A DNA stretch of 64,000 nucleotides from Prostheceraeus crozeri (taxonomy: Eukaryota > Platyhelminthes > Polycladida > Euryleptidae): assembly GCA_907163375.1 (NCBI GenBank), contig CAJQUW010000622.1, forward strand, positions 62,001-126,000. Direction: 5' to 3'. Below the pieces are notes generated by a model that was not told the DNA's origin, ran no database searches, and saw only the letters and a program-made list of their open reading frames with translations. This document shows positions 23,230-33,737 of this stretch, piece after piece (position 1 is the first letter of the stretch; each line of letters opens with the position of its first letter). Both the position numbers and the translations under genes were made by a program.

Positions 23230-23255
23230 ACGGGCGAAGCCCTAGAACCTTCGGT
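23230..23255. repeat. GC-rich hairpin mini-repeat at a gene 3' end
   Basis: A 26-bp unit, here inverted relative to the copies in the polymerase gene. Its core on the minus strand reads CGAAGGTTCTAGGGCTTCG, a short stem-loop. It provides the last codons and stop of the 23242-24063 gene. The same unit occurs at 32672-32697 in element B. Confidence 0.7.
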
Positions 23256-24063
23256 TCGTTATACTTTTATAATCCTCTTCATTTAGAATCTTCTTTTCTA
23301 ACAGTCTTTTCAATATAGCATGAATTTCATTGAAACTAGAATTATGTCCTTCTTTTATTGCCGATATTAAAATATTTAATCTATTCAGTAATTCTTGTGG
23401 ATCATCTGGTAAGAATACAGTTGTTTCTGCTTTAAAACCTTTTCCTACTTTAACTCCCGTAGATAATAAATTTTCTAATTCTCTATAACGTTTATAACGT
23501 CTAAGAGATTTTACTGCACCAACTCTATCTAACATAGCTTTATATTTTATGAGATCTTCTACAGCATAATTATTTAAATCTGCTCCTCTTAAAAGATCAA
23601 CAAAATTTCTATCTAAATTAAAAGCATATTTATCTGGTGAAAAAGTTAAACCTCGAAAAGGTTGTGGAAATATTTCTTTTTGTCTTAGATAAAATCTAGG
23701 TATTGGTTTTCGATCTATAAATGAAATAGAATGTTCAAATTGCATAGATTTTGGTAATTTCTTATTAATGTTTGATTCTAGTAATCCATAGTCATCTAAT
23801 ATAGTTTTGTGCTCTGGATCTGTTATATCAATTTGTTTATCATTATTTGTACTTTCTTTTTCAAGAGTTTTAAATGGTTTCATAGTTTTCTCAAAATCAG
23901 TTTTCACTTGCTCGGTTTGCTGCATTTTTTCAAACATATCAGATTGAATACCAGCTTTTATCATTCTATGTTGAAGATGATTTTCTTTCATAATATTTCT
24001 TTGTTTTATTAACTCTTCTAATTGTTTAATTCTTTTTTGATTATGAGCTTTAATTTTATCCAT
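23242..24063 (-). pseudogene. Conserved Polinton protein of unknown role (fossil, looks whole)
   Basis: A frame of about 273 aa from the ATG at 24063 (MDKIKAHNQKRIKQLEELIK). The first 60 residues are basic coiled coil. The middle contains IPRFYLRQKEIFPQPFRGL. The C-terminal part (LLNRLNILISAIKEGHNSS ... ILKRLLEKKILNEEDYKSI) resembles a helical domain seen at the C-terminus of proteins beside the penton gene in other Polinton and adintovirus elements. Function is not known to me; a structural or scaffolding role is plausible from its place in the virion block. The copy in element B (32684-33484) differs by a short N-terminal deletion. Confidence 0.55.
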
Positions 24064-24164
24064 TTTTAAAATATAATATTTGAATTTTGTGGTAACATTG
24101 GAATACAACAAAAACATTTTACTGAACAAATTATTTTTTTATTGCTTTGTTGTCTGACATCTTT

Positions 24165-24245
24165 TCGTTTAAAGTTTTCTCGTTTTAAGTTTTGTTTAAT
24201 AAAGTTTTTTTTAATAAAGTTTTGCTTAAATTTTCGCTTAAAGTT
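24165..24245. promoter_or_regulatory. AT-rich tandem spacer upstream of the 295-aa-family gene
   Basis: Four imperfect copies of an AAGTTTTRYTTAATAAAG-like unit precede the minus-strand start at 24063. An equivalent stretch is present in element B at 33590-33670. Confidence 0.35.
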
Positions 24246-24316
24246 TTTAGCTCTTCTAAAAAAATTTTGTCATTTTCTTCATTAGAAATTTTACCATCAC
24301 CAGAAATTTTGCCATC

Positions 24317-24908
24317 CTATTTATTCTTATCATCAACTTTTTCTGACTGTAATTGAAATGATATTTGATATACTTCATTAGCTATTTGATCAAATTTTTC
24401 AATCTTATCTAACGTAATAACATTATCATCACATACTCTTTGAAAGTAGTAATGTAGTTTATCATAGACTTCTTTAATATGTAAATGCTTAGTTTTTAAT
24501 GATTTTCGTTTCTCAGTTATTAAAGATTTATCTAACATTGTAACAAGTGAAGTTGCAAAAACACCCGTACCTGTTAAAGCTGTAGCAACTACTGGAATTA
24601 TTAAAACACCTGAAGATATAACAATTGTTAAAGCACCTAAACTTATTGTTAAGAATATGCCAATTCCTTGTGCTGCATTCTTAACATTAGACCATCTCTT
24701 TCTTAATTTTTTATAATGCTCTAATCTTAATGATAATTGAGATTCCTTATCTTTGATATACCTAACTCTATCTTTGTGTTTTTTTTGTTCATTTTTTCAA
24801 TGTCCATTAAAGTAGAACTACGTTCATATGATAACGAAGGATATATTCTTGAGGTTTCTTCCATTTTCGTCCCCGTTGCGGTTTCTTCCACTTTTGTTTC
24901 ATCCATTT
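24317..24908 (-). pseudogene. Two-helix membrane protein of Polinton (fossil, element A)
   Basis: Rightmost gene of the leftward block. In element B the same gene (33738-34298) is 186 aa. Parts: an acidic N-terminus, a basic helix (LEHYKKLRKRWSNVK), two adjacent hydrophobic helices and a charged C-terminal coiled coil (FDQIANEVYQISFQLQ). The layout resembles small SLATT-like two-helix membrane proteins, but I would not name it. Broken here by about two changes. Confidence 0.5.
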
Positions 24909-25246
24909 TTAAAGAAATATTTTGAATAAATATTTTGAATACAATCTTCTGAAATTCTATTTAAATCGAAATTAGTAGTTGTTTGTTTGCCGTATATTTT
25001 CTAAGAACTCAGTCAGACCACAAGCTCTGGGAGATAACTCAGTCAGATTTTCGCCATTCATTTTTATCAAAGGATTTGTTTACCAGTATGAATCGTAGAT
25101 AAGCAATTGAATTTTTTGTATACTCCAGTATACCTCTACTGCCCAATACCGATGCAATCGTACATGTTATGAGGATAAAAAAACTACTCTTCATTCCACG
25201 AAAAATATCCTTTTTGGGAAGACATTCATCTTAATGAACATTTTAA

Positions 25247-25474
25247 TTAGTTTCTGCAGAAGAAGTCGCTAATCTTAGTTTGTTTCGCTTGACTTGCTTT
25301 GACGTTGAAAATTGAAGTGGTAGCAGCTGCGGCTTGTGGCAGACAATAGCGCCATATGCGGGTATGCTTTAGTCGCTTCGCTGGGGCAAAGGTCATAAAG
25401 ATTCTCTCTCTCTCAGAAACAGCTGCTGCCATTATTCCACGTATTACAATTTTAGTCTTACTGCGTGCATTCAT
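25247..25474 (-). CDS. Small ORF with a C-terminal PCNA-binding-type motif
   Basis: A 75-aa frame from an ATG (MNARSKTKIVIRGIMAAAVS). It is basic and ends QAKQTKISDFFCRN. The last residues fit the PIP-box consensus Q-x-x-(I/L/M)-x-x-F-F, a motif by which replication and repair proteins dock onto sliding clamps, often at the extreme C-terminus. No other domain is visible. Its start is 3 bp from the divergent frame on the plus strand. A chance match in a non-coding ORF cannot be excluded. Confidence 0.35.
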   Translation of the reverse strand: MNARSKTKIVIRGIMAAAVSERERIFMTFAPAKRLKHTRIWRYCLPQAAAATTSIFNVKASQAKQTKISDFFCRN

Positions 25475-25546
25475 TCTGTGAGCGTTCTACGAGACTGTGA
25501 CTGTTTACAATTTATCCGAGACCTAAACATCGAAGCTGTGTCAAAA

Positions 25547-26226
25547 ATGAGTGCTTCTATTCATCGCGAATTCCTCAAATTTTGTGATCAAGTACTTCCA
25601 CTCATCAAAGATGAGAAGAAAGATTTTTTCAAAACTCTTATTGTAAATCATGAATTCTATTTTCAAAAGAAGATAAAACCAGAAAAAGAAGACTTTTTTC
25701 TGAAATGAGAAACTCATTTTCATCAGGACAACTAATCCAACGACAGCTCGACGTGAGTGCACAGGCGACATGCACTATCCAAAACTGTGTTACAACCCTA
25801 CATTCTCTAATTTATCAAGAAAAAGTACACAATAATTCTTCCTTATCAATTGCTATTTGCCAAGGATTTGTGTTATCTAAATTAAAATCAATGCAACATT
25901 TGTCAATGATAGCCTTTACTCAAAAGTTGGAGAGTGAATATAACATTAAATTCTCAAGAAGGTATGTAACGTTTTTGATAAAATTATATCGCCTTTCTCA
26001 AGCTAACACAAAACTTCAAACATGTACTTTAAGTATATTCTTTGTTTTCAAAAACTTTAAGTATTTTAAAGATTATTTTGAATTTGAAAAAGAGGAACAG
26101 TTGCTTCAAATTAGCTCAGGGATATTTTCTTCCCAAGAATCCAATCAAACATCTGATATGTCAACTGGACTAACGCAGCAATTAGAGACACAACATATAC
26201 AGGAGCATCAAACACAAAATGAGTAG
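25547..26226 (+). pseudogene. Unknown cargo protein in two frames
   Basis: The first frame begins MSASIHREFLKFCDQVLPLI at 25547, and a second, overlapping frame runs from 25705 to 26226. The second contains a helical segment CQGFVLSKLKSMQHLSMIAF followed by IKFSRRYVTFLIKLYRLS, basic and amphipathic and reminiscent of a helix-turn-helix, then a Gln-rich tail. I do not recognise the family. The pair of frames suggests a broken gene or an unspliced one. It lies in the island missing from element B. Confidence 0.35.
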
Positions 26227-26560
26227 TATGTAGTGACAATCATTTTATGTAACAGAATAGAAAAATGGGAATGAGCATTCGCAGCTTATAAATGAAACAG
26301 TGGTTGTTTTTTCTTATATTGCAAGACTTTGCTATATTATGTGAGTAGCATGCATTAACATTTTATTTTGTGAGACGGAATAAGAGAATGGGAATGAGCA
26401 TTCGCAGCTTATAAATGTAACATTATTTATTTTTTCTTATACTGTGTGACTTCTAGCATATTATTTGACGTAGTGTCGTGTATTGTCAATCATTTTATGT
26501 AACAATAGAAAAATGGGAATGCCATTCCCAGTTTATGAATGTAACATTTTTCTAGTTGTC
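26226..26560. repeat. 120-bp tandem repeat, three units
   Basis: Units begin near 26228, 26348 and 26472. Each carries GAATGGGAATGAGCATTCGC or a variant and CAGCTTATAAATGTAACAT. It lies just 3' of the cargo ORF inside the island. Confidence 0.8.
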
Positions 26561-26697
26561 ATATATTTACTTTGTAATCTAAACTACTTGCACATATATG
26601 TGAATAAAAATATTTTCTAAAGATGGAAATGTGTTTTCATTCTGCATTAACCGCTACCTGTTAAAGAAATATTATTAGACACATGATATATTTTAAA

Positions 26698-27098
26698 AAC
26701 CTGAAAATGGATTTAAAAGACGTTTTTAAAAATACTAACTTTTATGATTTTCGGTGTCCTTGAACGGTCATGATTTTCAAGGTAAAAATTGTAATTCTCA
26801 AATTTGAGATTCTTAACTTTTATGATTTTCGGTGTCCTGGAACGGTCATGATTTAAAGGGGGGGAGTGAAAAATTGTAATTCTCAAATTTGAGATTTTGA
26901 AAAATTTGAAAAATTGGGTATTTTTAAAAACGGTTTTTTTCTTCATAACCTGAAAAAGAGTTCAAACTCATGAATTTATGTCGTTTTTAAAAATACTATT
27001 TTTTCAAAAAATGATACTTTTTAAATGGACTGAATTTATGAATTTAGGTCTTAAAAACCTGAAAAAGGGACAAATTCATGAATTTATGTCGTTTTTAA
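26698..27098. repeat. Polinton A right terminal inverted repeat, inner part
   Basis: Inverted match to the inner 400 bp of the left terminus, with two copies of the GGTGTCCTKGAACGGTC motif. It is interrupted at its TTAA (27095-27098) by a piggyBac element and resumes at about 30193. Confidence 0.88.
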
Positions 27099-30000
27099 CC
27101 GTTTAGAGTCGGACATAAGAAGGCATGGTCAAATGTTGGTGGCAAGTGACAAAACGGTGCCAATGGGGTCTAAATAAGACTAATATGGTTAATAATCAAA
27201 AGTTCAGTGTGTACTTTTCGAGATATATCAATGTTCCACAAGTGGAACGTTGGACACTTAAGGGTGTGTGAATCTACATATTTTTACCATACTGATGTTT
27301 TTTTTCAATGGTTTATTTTCTTTTCTTGTAAATACAAATTATCGCCCATATAATATTTCCCCACATAGAATGCACACATTCCAGGTTCCAATATATTATA
27401 GATCAATATTTGCAGAATGTTTTTTTCAAGAAAACAATCAGACGTATGTCTTTGTAAAACTGCAAAATGCGAACTAATGTGTGTGGAAGTAAGCGAAGCA
27501 ATTTTCGTGTAGTCTCTTATCGCATTTCGAGCATTTCTTTTTTGTGTTCTTCTGGCGCAAGTTGCACCCTCCGTGTGTCGTTGACTCGATGAAATGGTTG
27601 ACACCATCATAGCGAATGGAGCTTGAGGCTGGTGCCGTGGGACCTCCTAGGCGTCTGTGCTGTCCAATCGCATCATATTTCAGCAGAGCGATGACCAACT
27701 GCCGTCTGAACTCCACGTGGGTCATCGTGTGGTCATCCGTTGAGCACTGATGTATCCGCCAAATTGCGACGACCGCTACGTTCAAAGCGTTACTGAAATG
27801 GTTCCAGTACCACTTTCTCGTACGAAGGCTTGGGCGGTAGGAGCCCAAGAGACGGTCCATAACATCGGCACCTCCCATATACTGGTTGTATGAGCGAACC
27901 AACCTTCACTGCGCAACGTCTTTCCTACGTTTCTCTTTCGTGCTCCGTCGCTTCACCTTAGTAGTTGGAGTGGCTACTTCGAAATTGCTTGCAATATTAA
28001 CAACACCATTATCCTTACATTGGCACACGAATACTGTTCCATCAGAGCGAAAATCAAAGGTGCCCTTTTCTTTTTTCTTCATCATTTGTTTGCCAAGGGG
28101 ACATCTGTTCATGCGATTCTCTCTTATGGTGCCAGTGGCTCTAATGCCTTTCGAAGATAAGTCAGAGAGTAATTTATGGCTGGTGAAAAAATTGTCAAAA
28201 TACACTGCATGATGCTCTGCTGCTTCCACCACATCCAGTAATTCCGCAACTACGCGTGACCCCATAGGATCTGGGGATTTCTCAGATTTTCCACTATACA
28301 AAAGAAGACGAAACGGATAGCCGTCGGGAGTACAGAGTGACCAAATCTTGTAGCCAAAGCGTATTGGCTTCCCCTTTATAAACACGCTTCCAGAATGATG
28401 TCCATAGTAAGGTACCATGGATTCGTCAATACTCAAATGTTCAGCAAAAACTCCAAATTGAGAAAATTGCTGGTTCAAATGATCATAGAGGGGTCTGATT
28501 TTTGAATACTTATCTCCTGGTGTTAGACGATTATTATCAACAAAATGAATGTTGGTCTTGATTTTCTTGAAGCGGTCTCTGGACATGACTTGACTGACTA
28601 GATCAAAGCGCAAGTCTGATGCAGTCGTCCAATACGCATTTTCGAAGGGTAGAATATGGTATCCACTCAAAATCAAAATTCCCAAAAAGCGCATGAGCTC
28701 ATCCTCAGATACATTGAGCGGAGAACCTGTTGAAAGATCAAATGCTCTTACAAAATTTAGACCCAGGATAGAATATTCGATTAAAAAACGTCGCATTTTA
28801 GACATGAGAATAGTGCACTTCAACTGATAAGTAGGCCTATTATGTAATACAAGATGCGTAATGGTGAATATTTTTTATGAATTCGCGTCAATTTCGTTTA
28901 TTTACATTTTTGGATTCTATTGACCACAAATAACTAGTAGACGGATAGTCTTGAAATTTGAAATGTTCAAATTTAGTCTTTGTGATATTTTGTTTGATTG
29001 TAAATACATACATGTACATTTGCATTAGATTTACCTGATTTACATGTACGTGTACATAACATACATACACAACTACCTCATAATTTCACCTTTTACCCCA
29101 GCTAATCAGCAGTCGGTCGCAACCAGTCCTTTTTATCAATCCTTTATGTTTTTTTCGTTTTTTAGTACAGAACAAAATGAAAAGGCACACATCATGCAGC
29201 TGCTAGCTACGTGTAGCACGTGTAATGCGTGAATAGGCCTATGTACATATCGTAGGCTTTTGCATGAGAAGCACGTGACTGTCTACTTAAAATATTTACG
29301 AAAGAACATACATATAATGCATTCAGACCCTAACCTTTCACAATATGTAGAATCGAAATTCGAAACAGAAAAAGTGGATGGGTGTAGTAGGTGTGGACTG
29401 GTCACCGCTATTTACATTTGCATAGGCTACATGTAGGCCTTCTATCAATAAGATAACCATGTACATGTATAATGATGCGATTTAATGTACGTATAATAAC
29501 ACAGATAGGCTGATTACCTTTTTGAAGTGAATACCCATTGATAAGTTGAGCCACTTCCTGTAACAATTCCTCCGTGAAAAAAAGTAGAAAATATTCCAAT
29601 GGTGTCTTGCCAATCAATTCAGGATGAGCATCAGCTAATGAAGGTGGGCTGGAGGAGTCTTCAGCGACATGACCTAGATATCAGCCTCGGCCTGCGACCT
29701 CGTCTGATATTTGTCATGTTACTTCATCGCTATAATACATTTGGTTAGCATCCGAGATGATTCCTCTCGAAAAACATGTAGGTTTCATCTAACCTGAAGT
29801 AGCCAACGTTCCACAAGTGGAACATGCATACTAATTGCATTGCTGAGACAAGACAAATGATGAAAAGGATATGCCGACCTATGAATTAGTAAATTAGGAG
29901 TGTCGTCTTTATGTATACCGACTTGGGTGCATTGAACTGCAGGTTTTCATGTACAAAATGCGAGTTGAAAATTGGATCACCAAAAAGCACAAAAAAATGA

Positions 30001-30189
30001 AAATTTTGAAAAAATTGATAGACCAGAAATACCACTCCCAGTTTTTTTTCTCGCTTCGACTTGAAAAAACTATAGAATTGATCGTGCTTGACTAAAACAC
30101 ATTTCATGATCATCGATTATGACAACCCTTATGCATCAAAATCACAATTTAAAAAATGTTCCACAAGTGGAACGTTGGACACTAAACGG
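27099..30189 (-). mobile_element. piggyBac-family transposon in Polinton A terminus
   Basis: A 3091-bp element with inverted ends CCGTTTAG and CTAAACGG. TTAA lies on the left and TTAC, a one-base variant, on the right. The imperfect palindrome GTTCCACAAGTGGAAC occurs near both ends (about 27234 and 30157) and again inverted at about 29808, probably as transposase sites. It encodes one transposase on the minus strand with at least one intron. Confidence 0.9.
27474..29680 (-). pseudogene. piggyBac transposase with intron, one premature stop
   Basis: Cuts and pastes at TTAA. The N-terminal exon (to about 29518) carries GKTPLEYFLLFFTEELLQEV, the family's usual start. A donor (AAAAAG|GTAATC at 29517) and acceptor (TTATCAG at 28824) define a likely 694-bp intron, although the reading phase across it does not match as it stands. 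The main exon has ELMRFLGILILSGYHILP, the first catalytic aspartate in LSIDESMVPYYG and the second in VYFDNFFTS. The third is in YMGGADVMDRLLGSYR. A C-terminal cysteine-rich finger (CNLRQKNTKKKCSKCDKRLH ... ENC) closes it. A single in-frame TGA at 27906-27908 splits the long exon, so the enzyme is probably inactive although otherwise well preserved. Confidence 0.9.
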
Positions 30190-30192
30190 TTA

Positions 30193-30357
30193 CAGATACT
30201 ATCTTTTTGAATTTTATGGTGTCCTGGAACGGTCTAAATTCATGAATTTAGGTCTTAAAAACCTGAAATAATGACATAAATTGATAAATTTAGTCGTTTT
30301 TAAAGGTGCAAAAAATTGAAAAATGGGGTGTCCTGGAACGGTCTTTTGCCCATTACT
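30193..30357. repeat. Polinton A right terminal inverted repeat, outer part
   Basis: The outer about 165 bp of the right terminus, ending GGTCTTTTGCCCATTACT and followed by the TATATA target duplication (30358-30363). It carries two further copies of the GGTGTCCTGGAACGGTC motif. Confidence 0.9.
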
Positions 30358-30363
30358 TATATA

Positions 30364-30800
30364 CGAGACCCGATGCAAATTCGTCCTCATTCGTGCGTCT
30401 TTCGTATACAGAGCTTTAAGTCACATATCATGAAAATAATATATACTGCATACTACTGTCAAATAGCTTTTTCAGTAATATCAGTCGCAAATAGATATTT
30501 CTTTATGATGGTGTGGTAAATAACTACATAGATTAGATTTAGTGCGAAAATGTCATCGTTGTTAGTTGCCTGATGGACTTTTCAACTATTGCTAGTTGGA
30601 CTCCTTGGTTAGCTATCAAACGATATCTTTTGTGCAACCATGTTGACTTATGTGTCTGAAACATAACTATTTTTGCGTTCATGAATTGTAATTCGAATTG
30701 ATAATATGCTTAATTTCAAACTACTCGCATATGCTGAATATTACTTGTGCTAAATATCATGAAATCTGGAGGCTATTCTCAGCATGACTTGATGACCCGA
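30364..30800. mobile_element. MITE, right part split by Polinton A
   Basis: Continues the MITE begun at 7655; the sequence matches 46440-46900. Its right end is missing because the element B fragment starts at about 30824. Confidence 0.7.
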
Positions 30801-30953
30801 GAAAAAATACTTTCTTTTTTTAAAAAAGAAAAATTTTACCTGATGGAATAACTACTTCACCTTTTTAATTTTCTAATTTCTAAGATAGACAAATTTGATA
30901 TATACATAAAATAAAAAAATAAAATATTATAACACTATATTTGTATATTTTTA

Positions 30954-31648
30954 TCACTCGACAAACAAGTGTTCTATAACTCTATCATGAATTTTTTTAT
31001 CAATATTAATTGTAATGAAGCCATAATCTTTGGACCAAGCATTGTTACACGATTGTTTAAATTCATCTTTATTTCTTACGCATAAATCTCTTAACAAATC
31101 ACTTAAGTTTCTTGCATTTATTTCAAATAGTATAAATATATTTGCATTCTTTCTAATAACACTTCCGTCTAATGAATACATACTTTGTGTTAAATAAAAA
31201 ACACTACAGTTATTATGTCTACCTCTTGTGAAATAATTTCTCTGAACTGACTGATTTCTATCATTAACACAATCATCAAAAATTACACAATGTTTCATTG
31301 TTTTATCTAGTTTACTGGGATCTTGCATATTACCACTATCATCTATTAATTGTATCTTTATATGCTTATTTTTATTGGATTCAACTAACTGATTATTTTT
31401 TGCTGCTTCTTCACATCACGAACTTATTTCTTCTTTATCTTCAGATTTTTCATATTCTTTGAATAATGAAGCAATTGCTGTTTTTTAAGATTATTTTCAA
31501 ATCCATATTTTAAAAATTGATAGACGGGTTGTTCTGCTGTTGTTGTATAAATTATAAGATTGTTATAATCCAAAAAATTTGGAGTCGTTAAAATTTTAAA
31601 TAATAGATACGTTTTTCCACATCCTGATCTTCCGCAAATAACTGACAA
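30954..31648 (-). pseudogene. Polinton packaging ATPase (fossil, element B)
   Basis: Counterpart of 21512-22207. Here the Walker A reads ICGRSGCGKTYLLFK, the usual form. Walker B CVIFDDCVND and the NYFTRGRHNNCSVFYLTQS stretch are present. It is broken by about one change. Confidence 0.9.
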
Positions 31649-31816
31649 AACTTTATTAGATTAATTTGGATGATGATTAAATTTGAGTTTTTTTTATTTA
31701 ATGGGGGTCATTTTTTAATAAAAAATTCAATTTTAATTTTTTAATTTTTTGTTTCTAAAGAAGAATAATAATAATAAGTAGAAGAAAATTAAACTTCTCT
31801 AGCTTCGCGTGGGAGT

Positions 31817-32605
31817 TTATACCTCCCGAACAAAAAGATCTATCATAATCTCTTCACCTCCAAAATTTATTTCTTGTCCTTTCTCATCAGTGATTCTAAT
31901 GTTAATGTTGTTAATAGTTTTTCTTGTAATAGGAAAATATATAAATGTTTGTGGAAATACATTTAATCTATAACCAATGGGTACAGTAAAAGCTGGAAAA
32001 CTGAATATCAAATTTGACAATTTACCATTTATATATCCTCCTTCAATAATGTCACAATGTACAACAATTGAATTTATTTCAGTTATTTTTGGAATCTTCT
32101 CACCTAAATGATAACCTTGACTATAGGTTTGTTTATTAAATCCTAATAGCTTTGACAATGATCTATCATGATTAAAATCAACTTGATGATTTTCGTCTAA
32201 AGTAAGAGAAAATTTATTAACTGCCGGTTCAACTGCAAAATGTAATTGTTTCTTATCTTTAAATGGTATACCTAAATGCCTCTTAATTTCATTTGATATT
32301 GATTCAACTTCGTAAGAACCAGGAAGAAAAGTTTGTATTTTCCATGTTTTGCCTTTATCAGTAGAATATCTAAATTGATCATTCACTTCTTTGATAACGT
32401 TTTGAATAGTGTTAAATGTGGAGAAACTAGTCAATGCAATTTGATAATTTTCATTTTGTTCCAAATGTAGAATGGGTTCTAAATTACAAGTGTGTGATGA
32501 AGTAGTTGTTATAATTTTTAACGTCGTACTAAATTTTGATGAACCCAAAATCTCTGTCCAATTTTCTAAATGATTATTAATTTTGTCAAAATCTGCTGAA
32601 CACAT
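31817..32605 (-). pseudogene. Polinton penton protein (fossil, element B, looks whole)
   Basis: A 262-aa single jelly-roll vertex protein with the same motifs as the element A copy, through to FTVPIGYRLNVFPQTFIYFP, ITDEKGQEINFGGEEI and MIDLFVREV. The length suits the family. Confidence 0.87.
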
Positions 32606-32683
32606 TTTTTAGTTAAAATTTTGAATAAATATCTTTTATAAAAAAATTAAAAACAACAACATATTTCAGCTACGGGCGAAGCC

Positions 32684-33484
32684 CTAGAACCTTCGGTTCG
32701 TTATACTTTTATAATCCTCTTCATTTAGAATCTTCTTTTCTAACAGTCTTTTCAATATAGCATGAATTTCATTGAAACTAGAATTATGTCCTTCTTTTAT
32801 TGCCGATATTAAAATATTTAATCTATTCAGTAATTCTTGTGGATCATCTGGTAAGAATACAGTTGTTTCAGCTTTAAAACCTTTTCCTACTTTAACTCCC
32901 GTAGATAATAAATTTTCTAATTCTCTATAACGTTTATAACGTCTAAGAGATTTTACTGCACCAACTCTATCTAACATAGCTTTATATTTTATGAGATCTT
33001 CTACAGCATAATTATTTAAATCTGCTCCTCTTAAAAGATCAACAAAATTTCTATCTAAATTAAAAGCATATTTATCTGGTGAAAAAGTTAAACCTCGAAA
33101 AGGTTGTGGAAATATTTCTTTTTGTCTTAGATAAAATCTAGGTATTGGTTTTCGATCTATAAATGAAATAGAATGTTCAAATTGCATAGATTTTGGTAAT
33201 TTCTTATTAATGTTTGATTCTAGTAATCCATAGTCATCTAATATAGTTTTGTGCTCTGGATCTGTTATATCAATTTGTTTATCATTATTTGTACTTTCTT
33301 TTTCAAGAGTTTTAAATGGTTTCATAGTTTTCTCAAAATCAGTTTTCACTTGCTCGGTTTGCTGCATTTTTTCAAACATATCAGATTGAATACCAGCTTT
33401 TATCATTCTATGTTGAAGATGATTTTCTTTCATAATATTTCTTTGTTTTATTCTTTTAAAATTATCAGCCCTAATTTTATCCAT
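32684..33484 (-). pseudogene. Conserved Polinton protein of unknown role (fossil, element B)
   Basis: Counterpart of 23242-24063 from the ATG at 33484 (MDKIRADNFKRIKQRNIMKE). It lacks seven residues of the N-terminal coiled coil relative to element A and is otherwise nearly identical. The frame looks whole. The GC-rich hairpin mini-repeat again forms its 3' end. Confidence 0.55.
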
Positions 33485-33737
33485 TTTTAAAATATAATAT
33501 TTGAATTTTGTGGTAACATTGGAATACAACAAAAACATTTTACTGAACAAATTATTTTTTTATTGCTTTGTTGTCTGACATCTTTTCGTTTAAAGTTTTC
33601 TCGTTTTAAGTTTTGTTTAATAAAGTTTTTTTTAATAAAGTTTTGCTTAAATTTTCGCTTAAAGTTTTTAGCTCTTCTAAAAAAATTTTGTCATTTTCTT
33701 CATTAGAAATTTTACCATCACCAGAAATTTTGCCATC

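Larger units (their letters stand above)
24922..26660. mobile_element. 1.74-kb cargo island inside Polinton A
   Basis: Absent from the matching place in element B. It is flanked by a 13-bp direct repeat TTAAAGAAATATT (24909-24921 and 26661-26673), which looks like a target duplication. It is less AT-rich than the Polinton. It carries a divergent gene pair around 25475 and a three-unit tandem repeat at 26226-26560. It has no inverted ends or transposase that I recognise. Possibilities are a retroposed or captured segment, or an accessory locus lost from B. Confidence 0.6.
7865..30357. mobile_element. Polinton/Maverick element A (fossil)
   Basis: A virus-like DNA element bounded by AGTAATGGGCAAAAGACC and its reverse complement and flanked by a perfect 6-bp TATATA duplication, the size expected of Polinton integration. 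Terminal inverted repeats are about 566 bp. It carries recognisable integrase, major capsid, penton, packaging ATPase and protein-primed polymerase B genes in three transcription blocks. Three later insertions lie inside it: 14996-16382, 24922-26660 and 27099-30189. Without them the element is about 16 kb. It is broken in several genes, roughly ten or more breaks in all. The intact target duplication and near-identity to element B suggest it is not very old. No adenain-type protease was recognised. Confidence 0.93.

Noticed and set aside
24922-26660. Helitron origin for the cargo island
   Set aside because: There is no TC start, no CTRR end with a hairpin, and a 13-bp direct repeat flanks it, which Helitrons do not make.
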